A stretch of DNA of 64,000 nt. Source: Candidatus Doudnabacteria bacterium RIFCSPHIGHO2_02_FULL_42_25. Lineage in GTDB: Bacteria > Patescibacteria > Doudnabacteria > UBA920 > O2-02-FULL-48-8. Made by a program: the position numbers and the translations under genes. Location: the NCBI GenBank assembly GCA_001777665.1, contig MFEQ01000004.1, positions 141,787 to 205,786 on the forward strand, read 5' to 3'. The notes beneath the pieces were generated by a model that had not been told where the DNA came from, searched no databases, and saw only the letters and a program-made list of their open reading frames with translations. Shown here in pieces: positions 52,009 through 59,860 of the stretch; position 1 is the stretch's first letter, and the number at the start of each line of letters is the position of its first letter.

Positions 52009-52227
52009 ATGAAAAAACAAAAACTAACACCTTCTCGTGTGGTACGAAATGTCAGTATAGTTATAGGTTTGGTCTTTATCTGGAGAGGAATCTGGTATGT
52101 TATGGATGGGGTCGATAAATATCTCTTCGATGGGAGCCACATCGTTACCTCTATCGCCGGTGTTATAGCTGGGCTCGTTATTCTCTATCTTCCGGATAAA
52201 GATCTGAAAGAAATCGAGAAACTATAG
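52009..52227 (+). CDS. Small two-span membrane protein (72 aa)
   Basis: Starts MKKQKLTPSRVVRNVSIVIG. Two spans (SIVIGLVFIWRGIWYVM and IVTSIAGVIAGLVILYL) and a charged tail (DKDLKEIEKL). TATAAT at 51997-52002 ends 6 bases before the ATG: likely leaderless. No family recognised. Confidence 0.65.
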   Translation: MKKQKLTPSRVVRNVSIVIGLVFIWRGIWYVMDGVDKYLFDGSHIVTSIAGVIAGLVILYLPDKDLKEIEKL

Positions 52228-52233
52228 CTGTTT

Positions 52234-52707
52234 TTATTTATTTAACCAGGCAGAAACTGAATTCAATGTTTGCTTCGGATCGGATTGTTGCTGGCCCATG
52301 ACAGAGCTAAATTCTTGGGTGAATCCTTCGGCTTCTTTCCACTTCGTGATATTTGGTTCTATCCCTAAAAAATAAACAACTTCTCCGGCGGCATTCAAAA
52401 TAGGTGTGATATGCAACCGCTGCCAATATTTGGTTTGGTCTTTTCTTAAATTCTGCACATCAGCGACGAAAAACTGCTTTTCTATTTTTATCTTATGCCA
52501 CATTTTTTCGTAAAACTCTTTCGGCATCAATCCGCCCCAAAGCTGACCAGGAGTTTTGCCCAAAATCTCGCTTCGGCTAAAACCAGTATTCTTCTCTACG
52601 GCATCATTGGCATACAAGATGTGACCATTGGGATCAGTAATTATGACATGGTCTTCAATCAAATTGAAACCATGGGATAAAGATTCTATTGTCTCATCAG
52701 TATTCAT
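52234..52707 (-). CDS. PAS-domain protein
   Basis: 157 residues with one PAS fold: HVIITDPNGHILYANDAVEKNTGFSRSEILGK and the PAC-like end YWQRLHITPILNAAGEVVYFLGIEPNITKWKEAE. No output domain, so a sensing partner must lie elsewhere; the response regulator at 53250 is a candidate. Divergent from the DoxX gene. Confidence 0.85.
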   Translation of the reverse strand: MNTDETIESLSHGFNLIEDHVIITDPNGHILYANDAVEKNTGFSRSEILGKTPGQLWGGLMPKEFYEKMWHKIKIEKQFFVADVQNLRKDQTKYWQRLHITPILNAAGEVVYFLGIEPNITKWKEAEGFTQEFSSVMGQQQSDPKQTLNSVSAWLNK

Positions 52708-52766
52708 AAGTTTATTATATACTAAAACTTTGATATACTTAACTCAATCAATTAAACACAAATAAA

Positions 52767-53198
52767 ATGTCAAAATATCAGGGTATTTTTCTCGTTACGC
52801 TACGAGTCGCTATGGGTTGGCTGTTTTTCCATGCCGGGATTGTGAAGATCCTAAATCCGAATTGGTCTGCAGCAGGGTACCTCAATAATGCAAAAAATTT
52901 AGAGGGCTTCTATCACTGGTTAGCTACCCCGACCCTACTACCGATCACAAATTTCGTAAATGAATGGGCTCTAACCTTACTTGGCGCTGCATTGATACTC
53001 GGAATTTTCGTTCGATTCGCAGCTCCGCTGGGAGCACTCCTGATGATTTTCTACTATCTCCCTTTGAGCTTTCCTAAACCAGATGCCAATTCATACATCG
53101 TCGACGATCATCTGATTTACGCTATTGTATTGCTGTATCTAGGTGCGGTAAATGCCGGTAAAATATGGGGATTGGATGGATATAAACACAAAAAGTGA
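52767..53198 (+). CDS. DoxX-family membrane protein
   Basis: 143 residues, four spans; LRVAMGWLFFHAGIVKILNP and FVNEWALTLLGAALILGIFVRFAA are DoxX-like. Members are linked to thiosulfate:quinone oxidoreductase and redox stress. Here it is a stand-alone gene followed by a response regulator. Confidence 0.8.
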   Translation: MSKYQGIFLVTLRVAMGWLFFHAGIVKILNPNWSAAGYLNNAKNLEGFYHWLATPTLLPITNFVNEWALTLLGAALILGIFVRFAAPLGALLMIFYYLPLSFPKPDANSYIVDDHLIYAIVLLYLGAVNAGKIWGLDGYKHKK

Positions 53199-53249
53199 TT
53201 ATTTGCATTCCTGAAACAATCGGCGTATACTGAATTATAAGCAAAAACC

Positions 53250-53642
53250 ATGGCCGAAAAGCAAAAGAAAATCCTGGTTGTCGAGGACGATATTACCATG
53301 CGGGAAATAGTGGAACACAAACTCACCACCAGTGGTTTTACTGTGGTAACCGCTGACAACGGTCCGACTGCTATCGAGCTGTGGAAAAAAGAAAAACCTG
53401 ATTTAGTTTTACTCGACCTAATGCTTCCGGAAATGGATGGTTTCCAAATTCTGGAAACGATCCGAAAAGATCCAGAGACCGCTGAAACTCCAGTGATCGT
53501 ACTTAGTAACTTGTTTAGCAAAGAAGACGTTCAGAAAGCGAAAGGCCTGAAAATCGATGAGTTCATGATCAAAGCCTACTATACGACTGAAGAAATTCTG
53601 ACAAAAATCGACGAAGTGCTTAAGAAAAAAGCGATTACCTAG
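53250..53642 (+). CDS. Response regulator receiver-domain protein
   Basis: 130 residues, one REC domain: KILVVEDDITMREIV (acidic pair), phosphoacceptor Asp in DLVLLDLMLPEMDGFQ, and T/S position in PVIVLSN. The conserved Lys is displaced (FMIKAYY), so activity may be altered. No output domain. No histidine kinase is in the window. Confidence 0.9.
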   Translation: MAEKQKKILVVEDDITMREIVEHKLTTSGFTVVTADNGPTAIELWKKEKPDLVLLDLMLPEMDGFQILETIRKDPETAETPVIVLSNLFSKEDVQKAKGLKIDEFMIKAYYTTEEILTKIDEVLKKKAIT

Positions 53643-53660
53643 GTAATCGCTTTTTTCTTA
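53628..53660. terminator. Bidirectional terminator
   Basis: AAAGCGATTACCTAGGTAATCGCTTTTTTC between the response regulator and rpoD. Confidence 0.9.
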
Positions 53661-54902
53661 ATAATCCCGAAGTTTAGAAATGTTGTGGTGGTCTTTGATG
53701 CGTTCCAGGGCTTTCGCTTCGATCTGGCGGATACGTTCTCTAGTAACTCCGAATTCTTTACCGACTTCTTCCAGGGTATGCGTGACACCGTCTTCCAGAC
53801 CAAATCGCATTTTGAGAATTTTTTGTTCGCGAGGATCTAAATCCTTTAAAACTTCCTGGACGTACTCTTTCAAAATCTGACGGCCGGCGGTTTCCGATGG
53901 AGTAACTGTGTCTGGGTCTTCGATAAAGTCGCCGAGATATGAATCTTCCTCATCACTATCCCCAACTGGGGTATCGATCGACACTGTTTCTTGAGAAATT
54001 TTCTTGAGTTGATAAACCTTCTCGACATCTATTCCCATTTCTGCTGCGATTTCTTCTGGGAGTGGTTCGCGACCTAGATCTTGGACCAACTGACGTTCAG
54101 CTTGAGCATATTTATTTAAAGTTTCTACCATGTGAACAGGGATACGGATCGTACGGGATTGATCAGCTAACGCACGGGTGATCGCCTGACGGATCCACCA
54201 AGTCGCATAAGTGGAAAACTTATAGCCTTTTCGCCAGTCAAACTTTTCCACTGCACGGAATAATCCTAAGTTTCCTTCTTGGATTAGATCCAGCAAACCT
54301 AAATTGCGGCCCATGTACTTTTTCGCAATCGAGACGACTAAGCGTAAGTTGGCTTCGATCAATCGCTTGCGCGCTGCGACATCACCTTTCGCAATCCTTT
54401 TCGCTAATTCTACTTCTTCCACACCTTTCAAAAGTGAAGTTTTACCGATTTCACGCAGATACATCTGAATCGAATCATCATAAATATCCCCCAAATTGTA
54501 TGATTCAGCAATCTGTTCTTCTTTCTTGGTTTTGACTCGAGCCGACTCGACGGCTTGCTGCCAGACTGAAGCCATTTCTTGTTCAACTAATTCGATACCT
54601 TTGGTATCAAGTTTATCCATTAGAGTCTCAACTGCGGCGACATTCTCTTCCAAATTTGGCATAGCATGAATAACTTCAGCTTCAGTCAAAAATCCTCGAG
54701 CAACAGCACGAGCCACCAATTTCTCTATTTCGCGATCCCAATCAAACGGGAGTGTCTTAACCGGAATCGGTTTTTTCCTGCCCGCAACGCCAGCAAGCTG
54801 GCTTGCGTGGCGGGCGGGGACATGTTTAACTTTAGGTTTTTTAACAACCTTCTTACTGATAACCTTCTTATGCGGTTTTTTCAACTTCTTCTTGGTTGCC
54901 AT
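53658..54902 (-). CDS. rpoD: RNA polymerase primary sigma factor
   Basis: 414 residues. Region 1.2 (YDDSIQMYLREIGKTSLL), 2.1-2.4 (RLIEANLRLVVSIAKKYMGR ... YATWWIRQAITRALADQSRT), 3 and 4.2 (FGVTRERIRQIEAKALERI) are intact. It directs most transcription. Near residue 29 the segment HVPARHASQLAGVAGRK is a translated family A palindrome (54779-54818). Upstream lies a family C element separating it from dnaG, the gene that would precede it in an ancestral dnaG-rpoD operon. Confidence 0.97.
   Translation of the reverse strand: MATKKKLKKPHKKVISKKVVKKPKVKHVPARHASQLAGVAGRKKPIPVKTLPFDWDREIEKLVARAVARGFLTEAEVIHAMPNLEENVAAVETLMDKLDTKGIELVEQEMASVWQQAVESARVKTKKEEQIAESYNLGDIYDDSIQMYLREIGKTSLLKGVEEVELAKRIAKGDVAARKRLIEANLRLVVSIAKKYMGRNLGLLDLIQEGNLGLFRAVEKFDWRKGYKFSTYATWWIRQAITRALADQSRTIRIPVHMVETLNKYAQAERQLVQDLGREPLPEEIAAEMGIDVEKVYQLKKISQETVSIDTPVGDSDEEDSYLGDFIEDPDTVTPSETAGRQILKEYVQEVLKDLDPREQKILKMRFGLEDGVTHTLEEVGKEFGVTRERIRQIEAKALERIKDHHNISKLRDY
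54779..54818. repeat. Palindromic element, family A, inside rpoD
   Basis: CTGCCCGCAACGCCAGCAAG mirrored by CTGGCTTGCGTGGCGGGCGG. Almost identical to the copy at 12214. Confidence 0.92.
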
Positions 54903-54908
54903 GGTTTA

Positions 54909-55018
54909 TACCATTTCGAGGGCCGGTCAAATTGACCGGTTAGCGAGAAATCGCTTCTTAAAGCTTTTGGGAGCGATCTCTCCCCCGGATCGGAGTCCGG
55001 GGTCGAGATGGTTATTAA
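54909..55018. repeat. Palindromic element, family C, between dnaG and rpoD
   Basis: ACCATTTCGAGGGCCGGTC ... GGTCGAGATGGTTATTAATT, with inner hairpins GGTCAAATTGACC and CCCCGGATCGGAGTCCGGGG. Confidence 0.85.
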
Positions 55019-56670
55019 TTCTTGACGATTTGACTTAATGCTGCGTATTCTTTTGATAACTTATCTAACAATTCTTTATCATTAGCGTCTTCTGCGGCTT
55101 TGATCTCCTGACCCAGTTCCATCATTCGTTCTTTAGTCACCAAGCGCTTTAATTCAACTGCTAGCTTGGGTAATTCCTGTTTCCCATCCAAGCCTTGCTC
55201 TTTCATGGCCATCTCGGCTGCAAACACCAGAAGCTCTTTTTTATCACTTTCTTGAGGCAAAGTCAAGTCAAGCCCTTCCAAATACTGATTATCTTTGAGG
55301 AGTAAACTTAAGCCCAACACCTGATCCGTCAACACTTCTTTCCTGGTTTTGTTGTTACGTGTTACGGGTTTCGTGTTACGGATTATGGGCTTATCCAACC
55401 CCTGTATTATATCCCAGATACTATTTTCTGCAACATTGATATCCTGGCTTAACTTCCGAACATAATGAGCTTTCGTGATCGGATCAGAGACTCGGTAAAT
55501 CAAAGGGGCTAATTCTTTGACGATTTCGCGCTTATCGTCGACCTTCTGCGCGTCATACTGCTGAAAAATTCGATCAAAAAAGAAGTCGACATAATTGCTC
55601 GCCCCATTTATAACTTTTTCCCATAATCCTATCCCCCGTTTAATCAATTCATCCGGATCTTTCGTCGTGCCAAGATTGGCAATCTTTACATTGAACCCTT
55701 GATTCAGTGCCAGTTCCAGGGCTCTTCGGGTAGCACTCGACCCAGCTTCATCGGTATCAAATGCAAACACTAAATTATTCGTAAATCTCTGGATAATAGT
55801 AAGTTGATCAGAAGTTAAGGCCGTGCCTGATGTCGCCACAGTTTGAGTAAACCCGACCTGATGACAAGCGATGACATCCATGTTCCCTTCTACCACTATT
55901 GCTTGGTCCAATTTACGGATTTGATTTTTACCTTGCTGTAAACCATACACGACTTGGCTTTTGTTATAAATTGGGGTTTCAGGACTGTTTACATATTTAC
56001 CTGTGTTGTGCCGCTCGTGGAGAATTCGGCCCGTAAACCCGACCACCTGGCCATGGAGATTCAAAATTGGAAACATCACTCGATCATGAAATCGGTCGAA
56101 ATATCCTCCCCGATCTGATTTCACAATCAGGCCTGCGGTTTCAATATCTCTGGGTTCAAAAATTTTCGACAAAAAAGTTTCCAAATAATGAAATTCTGCA
56201 GGAGCAAATCCGAGTTTCCAGTTTTTGATCGTTGGATCGGACAAGCCTCGGCCACGAAGATACGTCAGAGCTTCGGCTCCGGCATTACTCTCCCACAAAA
56301 CTTTTACGAAGTATTTAGAAGCGGCCGCATTAATTTCATACAAAACATCTTTGGTTGCTTGGTATTGGATTTGCTCTGGTGTTGGTTTTCGCAATTCCAC
56401 CCCAGCCCTATCCGCAAGAATTTTCAGTGCATCGTTGAATTCCACATTCTCTGTGCGTTTGATAAATTCAAAAATATCACCACCGAGGCCACAGCCAAAA
56501 CAATGCCAAATTTGTTTACTCGGCGAAACCATAAACGAAGGTGTTTTTTCGGAATGAAAAGGACAGACCCCTTTATAATTCGAGCCGGCTTTTTTTAATT
56601 GCACAAAATCCTGAACCACAGTCAGGATCGGTAACTTGTCTTTGATTTCTTGAATAGGACTATCTTGCAT
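55015..56670 (-). CDS. dnaG: DNA primase
   Basis: 551 residues. The zinc finger (GVCPFHSEKTPSF and HCFGCGLGGD), the RNA polymerase domain with EGNMDVIACHQVGF (catalytic Glu) and FDTDEAGSSATRRA (acidic pair) are intact. It makes primers for replication. A linker segment NTKPVTRNNKTRKE near residue 435 stems from CGTAACACG microrepeats (55345-55395). Same strand as rpoD, but split from it by a family C repeat. Confidence 0.96.
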   Translation of the reverse strand: MQDSPIQEIKDKLPILTVVQDFVQLKKAGSNYKGVCPFHSEKTPSFMVSPSKQIWHCFGCGLGGDIFEFIKRTENVEFNDALKILADRAGVELRKPTPEQIQYQATKDVLYEINAAASKYFVKVLWESNAGAEALTYLRGRGLSDPTIKNWKLGFAPAEFHYLETFLSKIFEPRDIETAGLIVKSDRGGYFDRFHDRVMFPILNLHGQVVGFTGRILHERHNTGKYVNSPETPIYNKSQVVYGLQQGKNQIRKLDQAIVVEGNMDVIACHQVGFTQTVATSGTALTSDQLTIIQRFTNNLVFAFDTDEAGSSATRRALELALNQGFNVKIANLGTTKDPDELIKRGIGLWEKVINGASNYVDFFFDRIFQQYDAQKVDDKREIVKELAPLIYRVSDPITKAHYVRKLSQDINVAENSIWDIIQGLDKPIIRNTKPVTRNNKTRKEVLTDQVLGLSLLLKDNQYLEGLDLTLPQESDKKELLVFAAEMAMKEQGLDGKQELPKLAVELKRLVTKERMMELGQEIKAAEDANDKELLDKLSKEYAALSQIVKN

Positions 56671-56689
56671 ATTGGTTGTGCGTTATGTA

Positions 56690-56716
56690 CCAGCGCCACG
56701 CGTATGTCAGACGTTA
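56690..56716. repeat. Family B palindrome fragment
   Basis: CAGCGCCACGCGTATGTCAG, followed by ACGTTAAACGCCTAACGC, at the NUDIX stop end. A partial element with one arm clear. Confidence 0.6.
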
Positions 56717-57166
56717 AACGCCTAACGCTTTCTTGGCTTTCTCAAAAACCTCTTTGTCTGTATCAAATTTCAAGCGACTTTCAACCTTTTCAAGCTCAAC
56801 CCATTCGGCTGTTGCTACTTCACGATCATGACCATTAGGATCGCCACTTAAATACTTCATCAAAAAATATGTGACAAATTTTATAGCTTGATCACCTGCC
56901 CAATTTCGAAAGTATTTCACATAACCAAGTTCAGCTTCGATATTAGCCTTTACCCCACCCTCTTCCCGAACTTCACGGATAGCCACTTGTTTCAGATCTT
57001 CACCTTCTTTATCCTGTTTTCCTTTTGGAAAAGACCAATAATCCTCTGGTGGACCAAAATCACGACTGCGGGGATTAATCATTAAAATATAAACATTGTC
57101 TGCTTCTTGCTTGTAAACTATCCCGCCAGCACTGATTTCTTTTTTCCACTTCTTGTCTTCGGTCAT
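56714..57166 (-). CDS. NUDIX hydrolase
   Basis: 150 residues with a clear Nudix box: GKQDKEGEDLKQVAIREVRE ending EEGGV. Such enzymes cleave nucleoside-diphosphate derivatives; the substrate is not visible. It overlaps the upstream 258-aa gene by 4 bases (ATGA). Confidence 0.9.
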   Translation of the reverse strand: MTEDKKWKKEISAGGIVYKQEADNVYILMINPRSRDFGPPEDYWSFPKGKQDKEGEDLKQVAIREVREEGGVKANIEAELGYVKYFRNWAGDQAIKFVTYFLMKYLSGDPNGHDREVATAEWVELEKVESRLKFDTDKEVFEKAKKALGV

Positions 57167-57939
57167 ACGTTGAGTTTTTTATTTGGAATAATTAATCTAA
57201 CCAACTTATCGAGGTCGCCATGTTCTTGAATCAATCTTTGAAAAGCTTCCTTCTCAGCCATTTCGTGAGCCGGACCATCGCCCGCCATATATTCCAAAAA
57301 TGCGACCTGATCTTGAGGAGAGTGTGTCGCTCTCTCAAATGGTTCAATTCTCGAAGTAGCCTCAACTGCTATTTGCATATCCTCAAGTTCTACTTTGCCT
57401 AAAGTATCTGCAACCTGCTTAGGTATAGGTTGATCATATCGCAGAGAGTTGTACGCTATTGCATGCAGCAGAGTCTCCCGGACGTAATCTTCTGGATCAG
57501 TTTGATTATAACGCTTAGCCAACATCGCCAGCGAACGAATTAGTGCTATGGATTCTTTAATCTCATAATATGGATTGCCTCTATATGATGGAGGAGATTC
57601 CTGGTTTGCAAATTTTTCTGGTAACTTTTTATAGAATCTATTGATCTCTTCTAGTGACTGCGGATCTTTTGTTGAAATTCCCAAACTCCCAAATTCATAT
57701 GCTGATAATATAAGATTCTGTGCTTGATGTCCGAATTTAGGATCAGCTAGCTCTCTAACAAAATCTTCATCTACTTCAGTTAAATATCTTTTCAATTCTT
57801 CGGGGTTTGCATGTGTAACATATATTTCACTCAATCCTTCACCCAGTGTTGTTCTAATCTCATTCAAGTCGCTTTCTGCTTCCATGCGGAGAGCTTCTTG
57901 TTCTCTAGGATCACCAGCTTTTGGGTCTTGATTAGGCAT
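57163..57939 (-). CDS. Hypothetical helical protein (258 aa)
   Basis: Starts MPNQDPKAGDPREQEALRME. Almost entirely helical, acidic, no membrane span and no motif. Found between the DUF212 gene (8-base overlap) and the NUDIX gene (4-base overlap), so co-translated with them. I do not recognise a family. Confidence 0.55.
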   Translation of the reverse strand: MPNQDPKAGDPREQEALRMEAESDLNEIRTTLGEGLSEIYVTHANPEELKRYLTEVDEDFVRELADPKFGHQAQNLILSAYEFGSLGISTKDPQSLEEINRFYKKLPEKFANQESPPSYRGNPYYEIKESIALIRSLAMLAKRYNQTDPEDYVRETLLHAIAYNSLRYDQPIPKQVADTLGKVELEDMQIAVEATSRIEPFERATHSPQDQVAFLEYMAGDGPAHEMAEKEAFQRLIQEHGDLDKLVRLIIPNKKLNV

Positions 57940-58375
57940 AGTTAAAAATTCCAGTTAATGATACCGCGACAGCAGCGCCGACCAGAGCACCCCAAAAAAT
58001 TTCGCGAACAGTATGCCCTGCCAAATCCAGCATCAAACCTTCTTTTACAATTTTTTTAAGTGCCACATCCTGGTCTGTCTCGTAGTAAGCATTCAAAACT
58101 TCCTGACGCTTGCGGTCAGTGGCCAGATTGTAAAGGAAGATGAACGCTACAACTAAACAAAAGGTAAAAATTGGCGAATAGCCATACTCTAACCAAATCA
58201 AGTATAAAGTCGAAATTAATATAGCTGTGTGCGCACTAGGGGCACCACCTGCCCAGACATAGGTCCAAAAAGCACGCTTCAAATCCCGAGGAATATTTTT
58301 GCTAAACAATCGCACAATAAATTTAATTGATTGTGCTATAAACCAAGCTAATAATGGTATGAGTAATAATTTCAT
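57932..58375 (-). CDS. DUF212 (divergent PAP2) membrane protein
   Basis: Start MKLLLIPLLAWFIAQSIKFI at 58375; earlier in-frame codons are from repeat DNA. 147 residues, four to five spans, with WAGGAPSAHTAILISTLYLI (the PSAHTA PAP2-like motif) and GHTVREIFWGALVG (GHT-EvxxG). Family members act on membrane phospholipid or prenyl pyrophosphates, though divergent members may be inactive. Confidence 0.85.
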   Translation of the reverse strand: MKLLLIPLLAWFIAQSIKFIVRLFSKNIPRDLKRAFWTYVWAGGAPSAHTAILISTLYLIWLEYGYSPIFTFCLVVAFIFLYNLATDRKRQEVLNAYYETDQDVALKKIVKEGLMLDLAGHTVREIFWGALVGAAVAVSLTGIFNYA

Positions 58376-58382
58376 AAATTTT

Positions 58383-58404
58383 TTTGGCGGAGGAGGTGGG
58401 ATTC
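58383..58404. repeat. Copy of tRNA-Ser 3' end
   Basis: TTTGGCGGAGGAGGTGGGATTC, identical to 58541-58562 (the tRNA-Ser 3' end with CCA complement). About 136 bases of hairpin-rich DNA lie between. Confidence 0.9.
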
Positions 58405-58542
58405 TCAGGCTCGCTGTGATCAGCTCGCGTCCTGGGCAGCGCTGAAAGCTACGCTTGCTCGCTTTCATCGACGTTCGCTACGCACTGATGTGCTAGCTCA
58501 CTTCTGCCCGTTCGAATCCGAACAGTACACTAAATTATTCTT

Positions 58543-58629
58543 TGGCGGAGGAGGTGGGATTCGAACCCACGAATCCTTGCGGATGCACGCTTTCCAAGCG
58601 TGTGCACTAGGCCTCTATGCGACTCCTCC
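58543..58629 (-). tRNA. tRNA-Ser (GGA)
   Basis: 87 nt. Acceptor GGAGGAG/CTCCTCC, anticodon GGA in loop TTGGAAA, a long variable arm (ATCCGCAAGGAT), T-arm GGTTCGAATCC, encoded CCA. Confidence 0.95.
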
Positions 58630-58698
58630 CAATAAACGAAAATAAGGCGTTTCGTCGCCTCATTCTACCAGATTTATGCTAATTTATCAAACCATGTA

Positions 58699-59130
58699 TC
58701 ACTTAAAAACTGTAATGCTGGTGCTGGATACAGTGCCCTTTTTATCTTCAGCCTTGGCTGTAATTGAATGCGGTCCGGGAGCAGTGTTCGCACTGATACT
58801 CCAAACGTATAAGCAGTCAGACGTTTTCGTACAAGTTTTCACTGTTTTTTGACCCAAAAAAATCGCGATGCTCTGAATTTCATCAACTTGTACTCGAGCC
58901 TTGATAGCGATTTCACCTTCAATTGGCAAAGGCGTACCATCCACGAGATTTTCGATAACAACAGTCTGTGATAGGGTGCTTTTAGCTGTGACCGATGCCC
59001 TATGTGACTGGGGGGTTTGGTTAAAAACTACGCTCGAATTATTGCTGCCTTGAAATAGCGCGATAATTATGGACAACGCCAAAACACCTAAAACAGAGGC
59101 AATTATTCCGCGCTTTTCTTCTTTAGTCAT
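58699..59130 (-). CDS. Membrane-anchored Ig-like protein
   Basis: 143 residues: one span near residues 9-27 (IIASVLGVLALSIIIALF), then an outer beta domain with VENLVDGTPLPIEGEIAIKARVQ and TAPGPHSITAKAEDKKGTVSS, resembling bacterial Ig-like folds. Two Cys (TCTKTSDCLY) may form a disulfide. Probable surface or cell-wall attached protein. Confidence 0.65.
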   Translation of the reverse strand: MTKEEKRGIIASVLGVLALSIIIALFQGSNNSSVVFNQTPQSHRASVTAKSTLSQTVVIENLVDGTPLPIEGEIAIKARVQVDEIQSIAIFLGQKTVKTCTKTSDCLYVWSISANTAPGPHSITAKAEDKKGTVSSTSITVFK

Positions 59131-59173
59131 ATTTATATTATAAAACCAAAAAAAATATTTTGCAAAAAAACTC

Positions 59174-59770
59174 TTAAACTAACTGATATTTCTTGATTTC
59201 TCTGCCAAATTGGCTAGCATTTTTATACTGAATACCCTTCATACCAATTGCCCTCGCGGGTATTAGATTCTCTATACGGTCATCTACCATCACTGCCTCT
59301 GACGGTTTTACTTTCAGTTTTTTCAAAATATAACGATAAGCCTGCTTGTCCGGTTTGGCCATGTGCATTTGGGTGGACAGAAAAATGCGATCAAAAAACT
59401 TTTTACCAGTGAGGTGACGCTTCTTCAACACCTCCATCGCCATGTGTCCCAGTGAATTGCTGAACAAAGCAACTTTGGCTTTTTTCAATTTCGGAATCAT
59501 ATGAACGAGTGCTTTATCCGCTTTCATGTTTCGAACTATTTGCTGATGCATTTGTTTGGGTTTGAGATGAACATGAAAAATTTTCTCAATCTCGCGATAA
59601 AACTGGGTTTCTGTAATCTCCCCTAAATTCACCTGGCGCTCTAGCTGATAAATCTTTTTTTTACCAACCGGAGTAAAACACTCCGCACAATAATGTTTGA
59701 TAAAACTTAAGTACCCGCCTGTGGCGACGACTCCTCCGAGGTCAAATATAATTGCTTTAATTTTCTTCAT
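59174..59770 (-). CDS. HAD-IA family hydrolase
   Basis: Start MKKIKAIIFDLGGVVATGG at 59770 (4 residues earlier also possible, but in repeat DNA). Motif I has DLGG with the nucleophile Asp, motif II in KVALFSNSL, motif III/IV in KPDKQAYRYIL and AVMVDDRIENLIPA. Likely a phosphatase of unknown substrate. Confidence 0.85.
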   Translation of the reverse strand: MKKIKAIIFDLGGVVATGGYLSFIKHYCAECFTPVGKKKIYQLERQVNLGEITETQFYREIEKIFHVHLKPKQMHQQIVRNMKADKALVHMIPKLKKAKVALFSNSLGHMAMEVLKKRHLTGKKFFDRIFLSTQMHMAKPDKQAYRYILKKLKVKPSEAVMVDDRIENLIPARAIGMKGIQYKNASQFGREIKKYQLV

Positions 59771-59774
59771 AGAG

Positions 59775-59856
59775 TTAACCATTTCGAGTGATTAGCGAGA
59801 AATCGCTTCTTCAGGCTTTAAGGAGGGATCTCTCACTTTGTTCGAGATGGTAGTTA
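59775..59856. repeat. Palindromic element, family C
   Basis: ACCATTTCGAGTGATTAGCG ... GATCTCTCACTTTGTTCGAG ATGG. Same modules as 54909. Confidence 0.85.
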
Positions 59857-59860
59857 ATTC

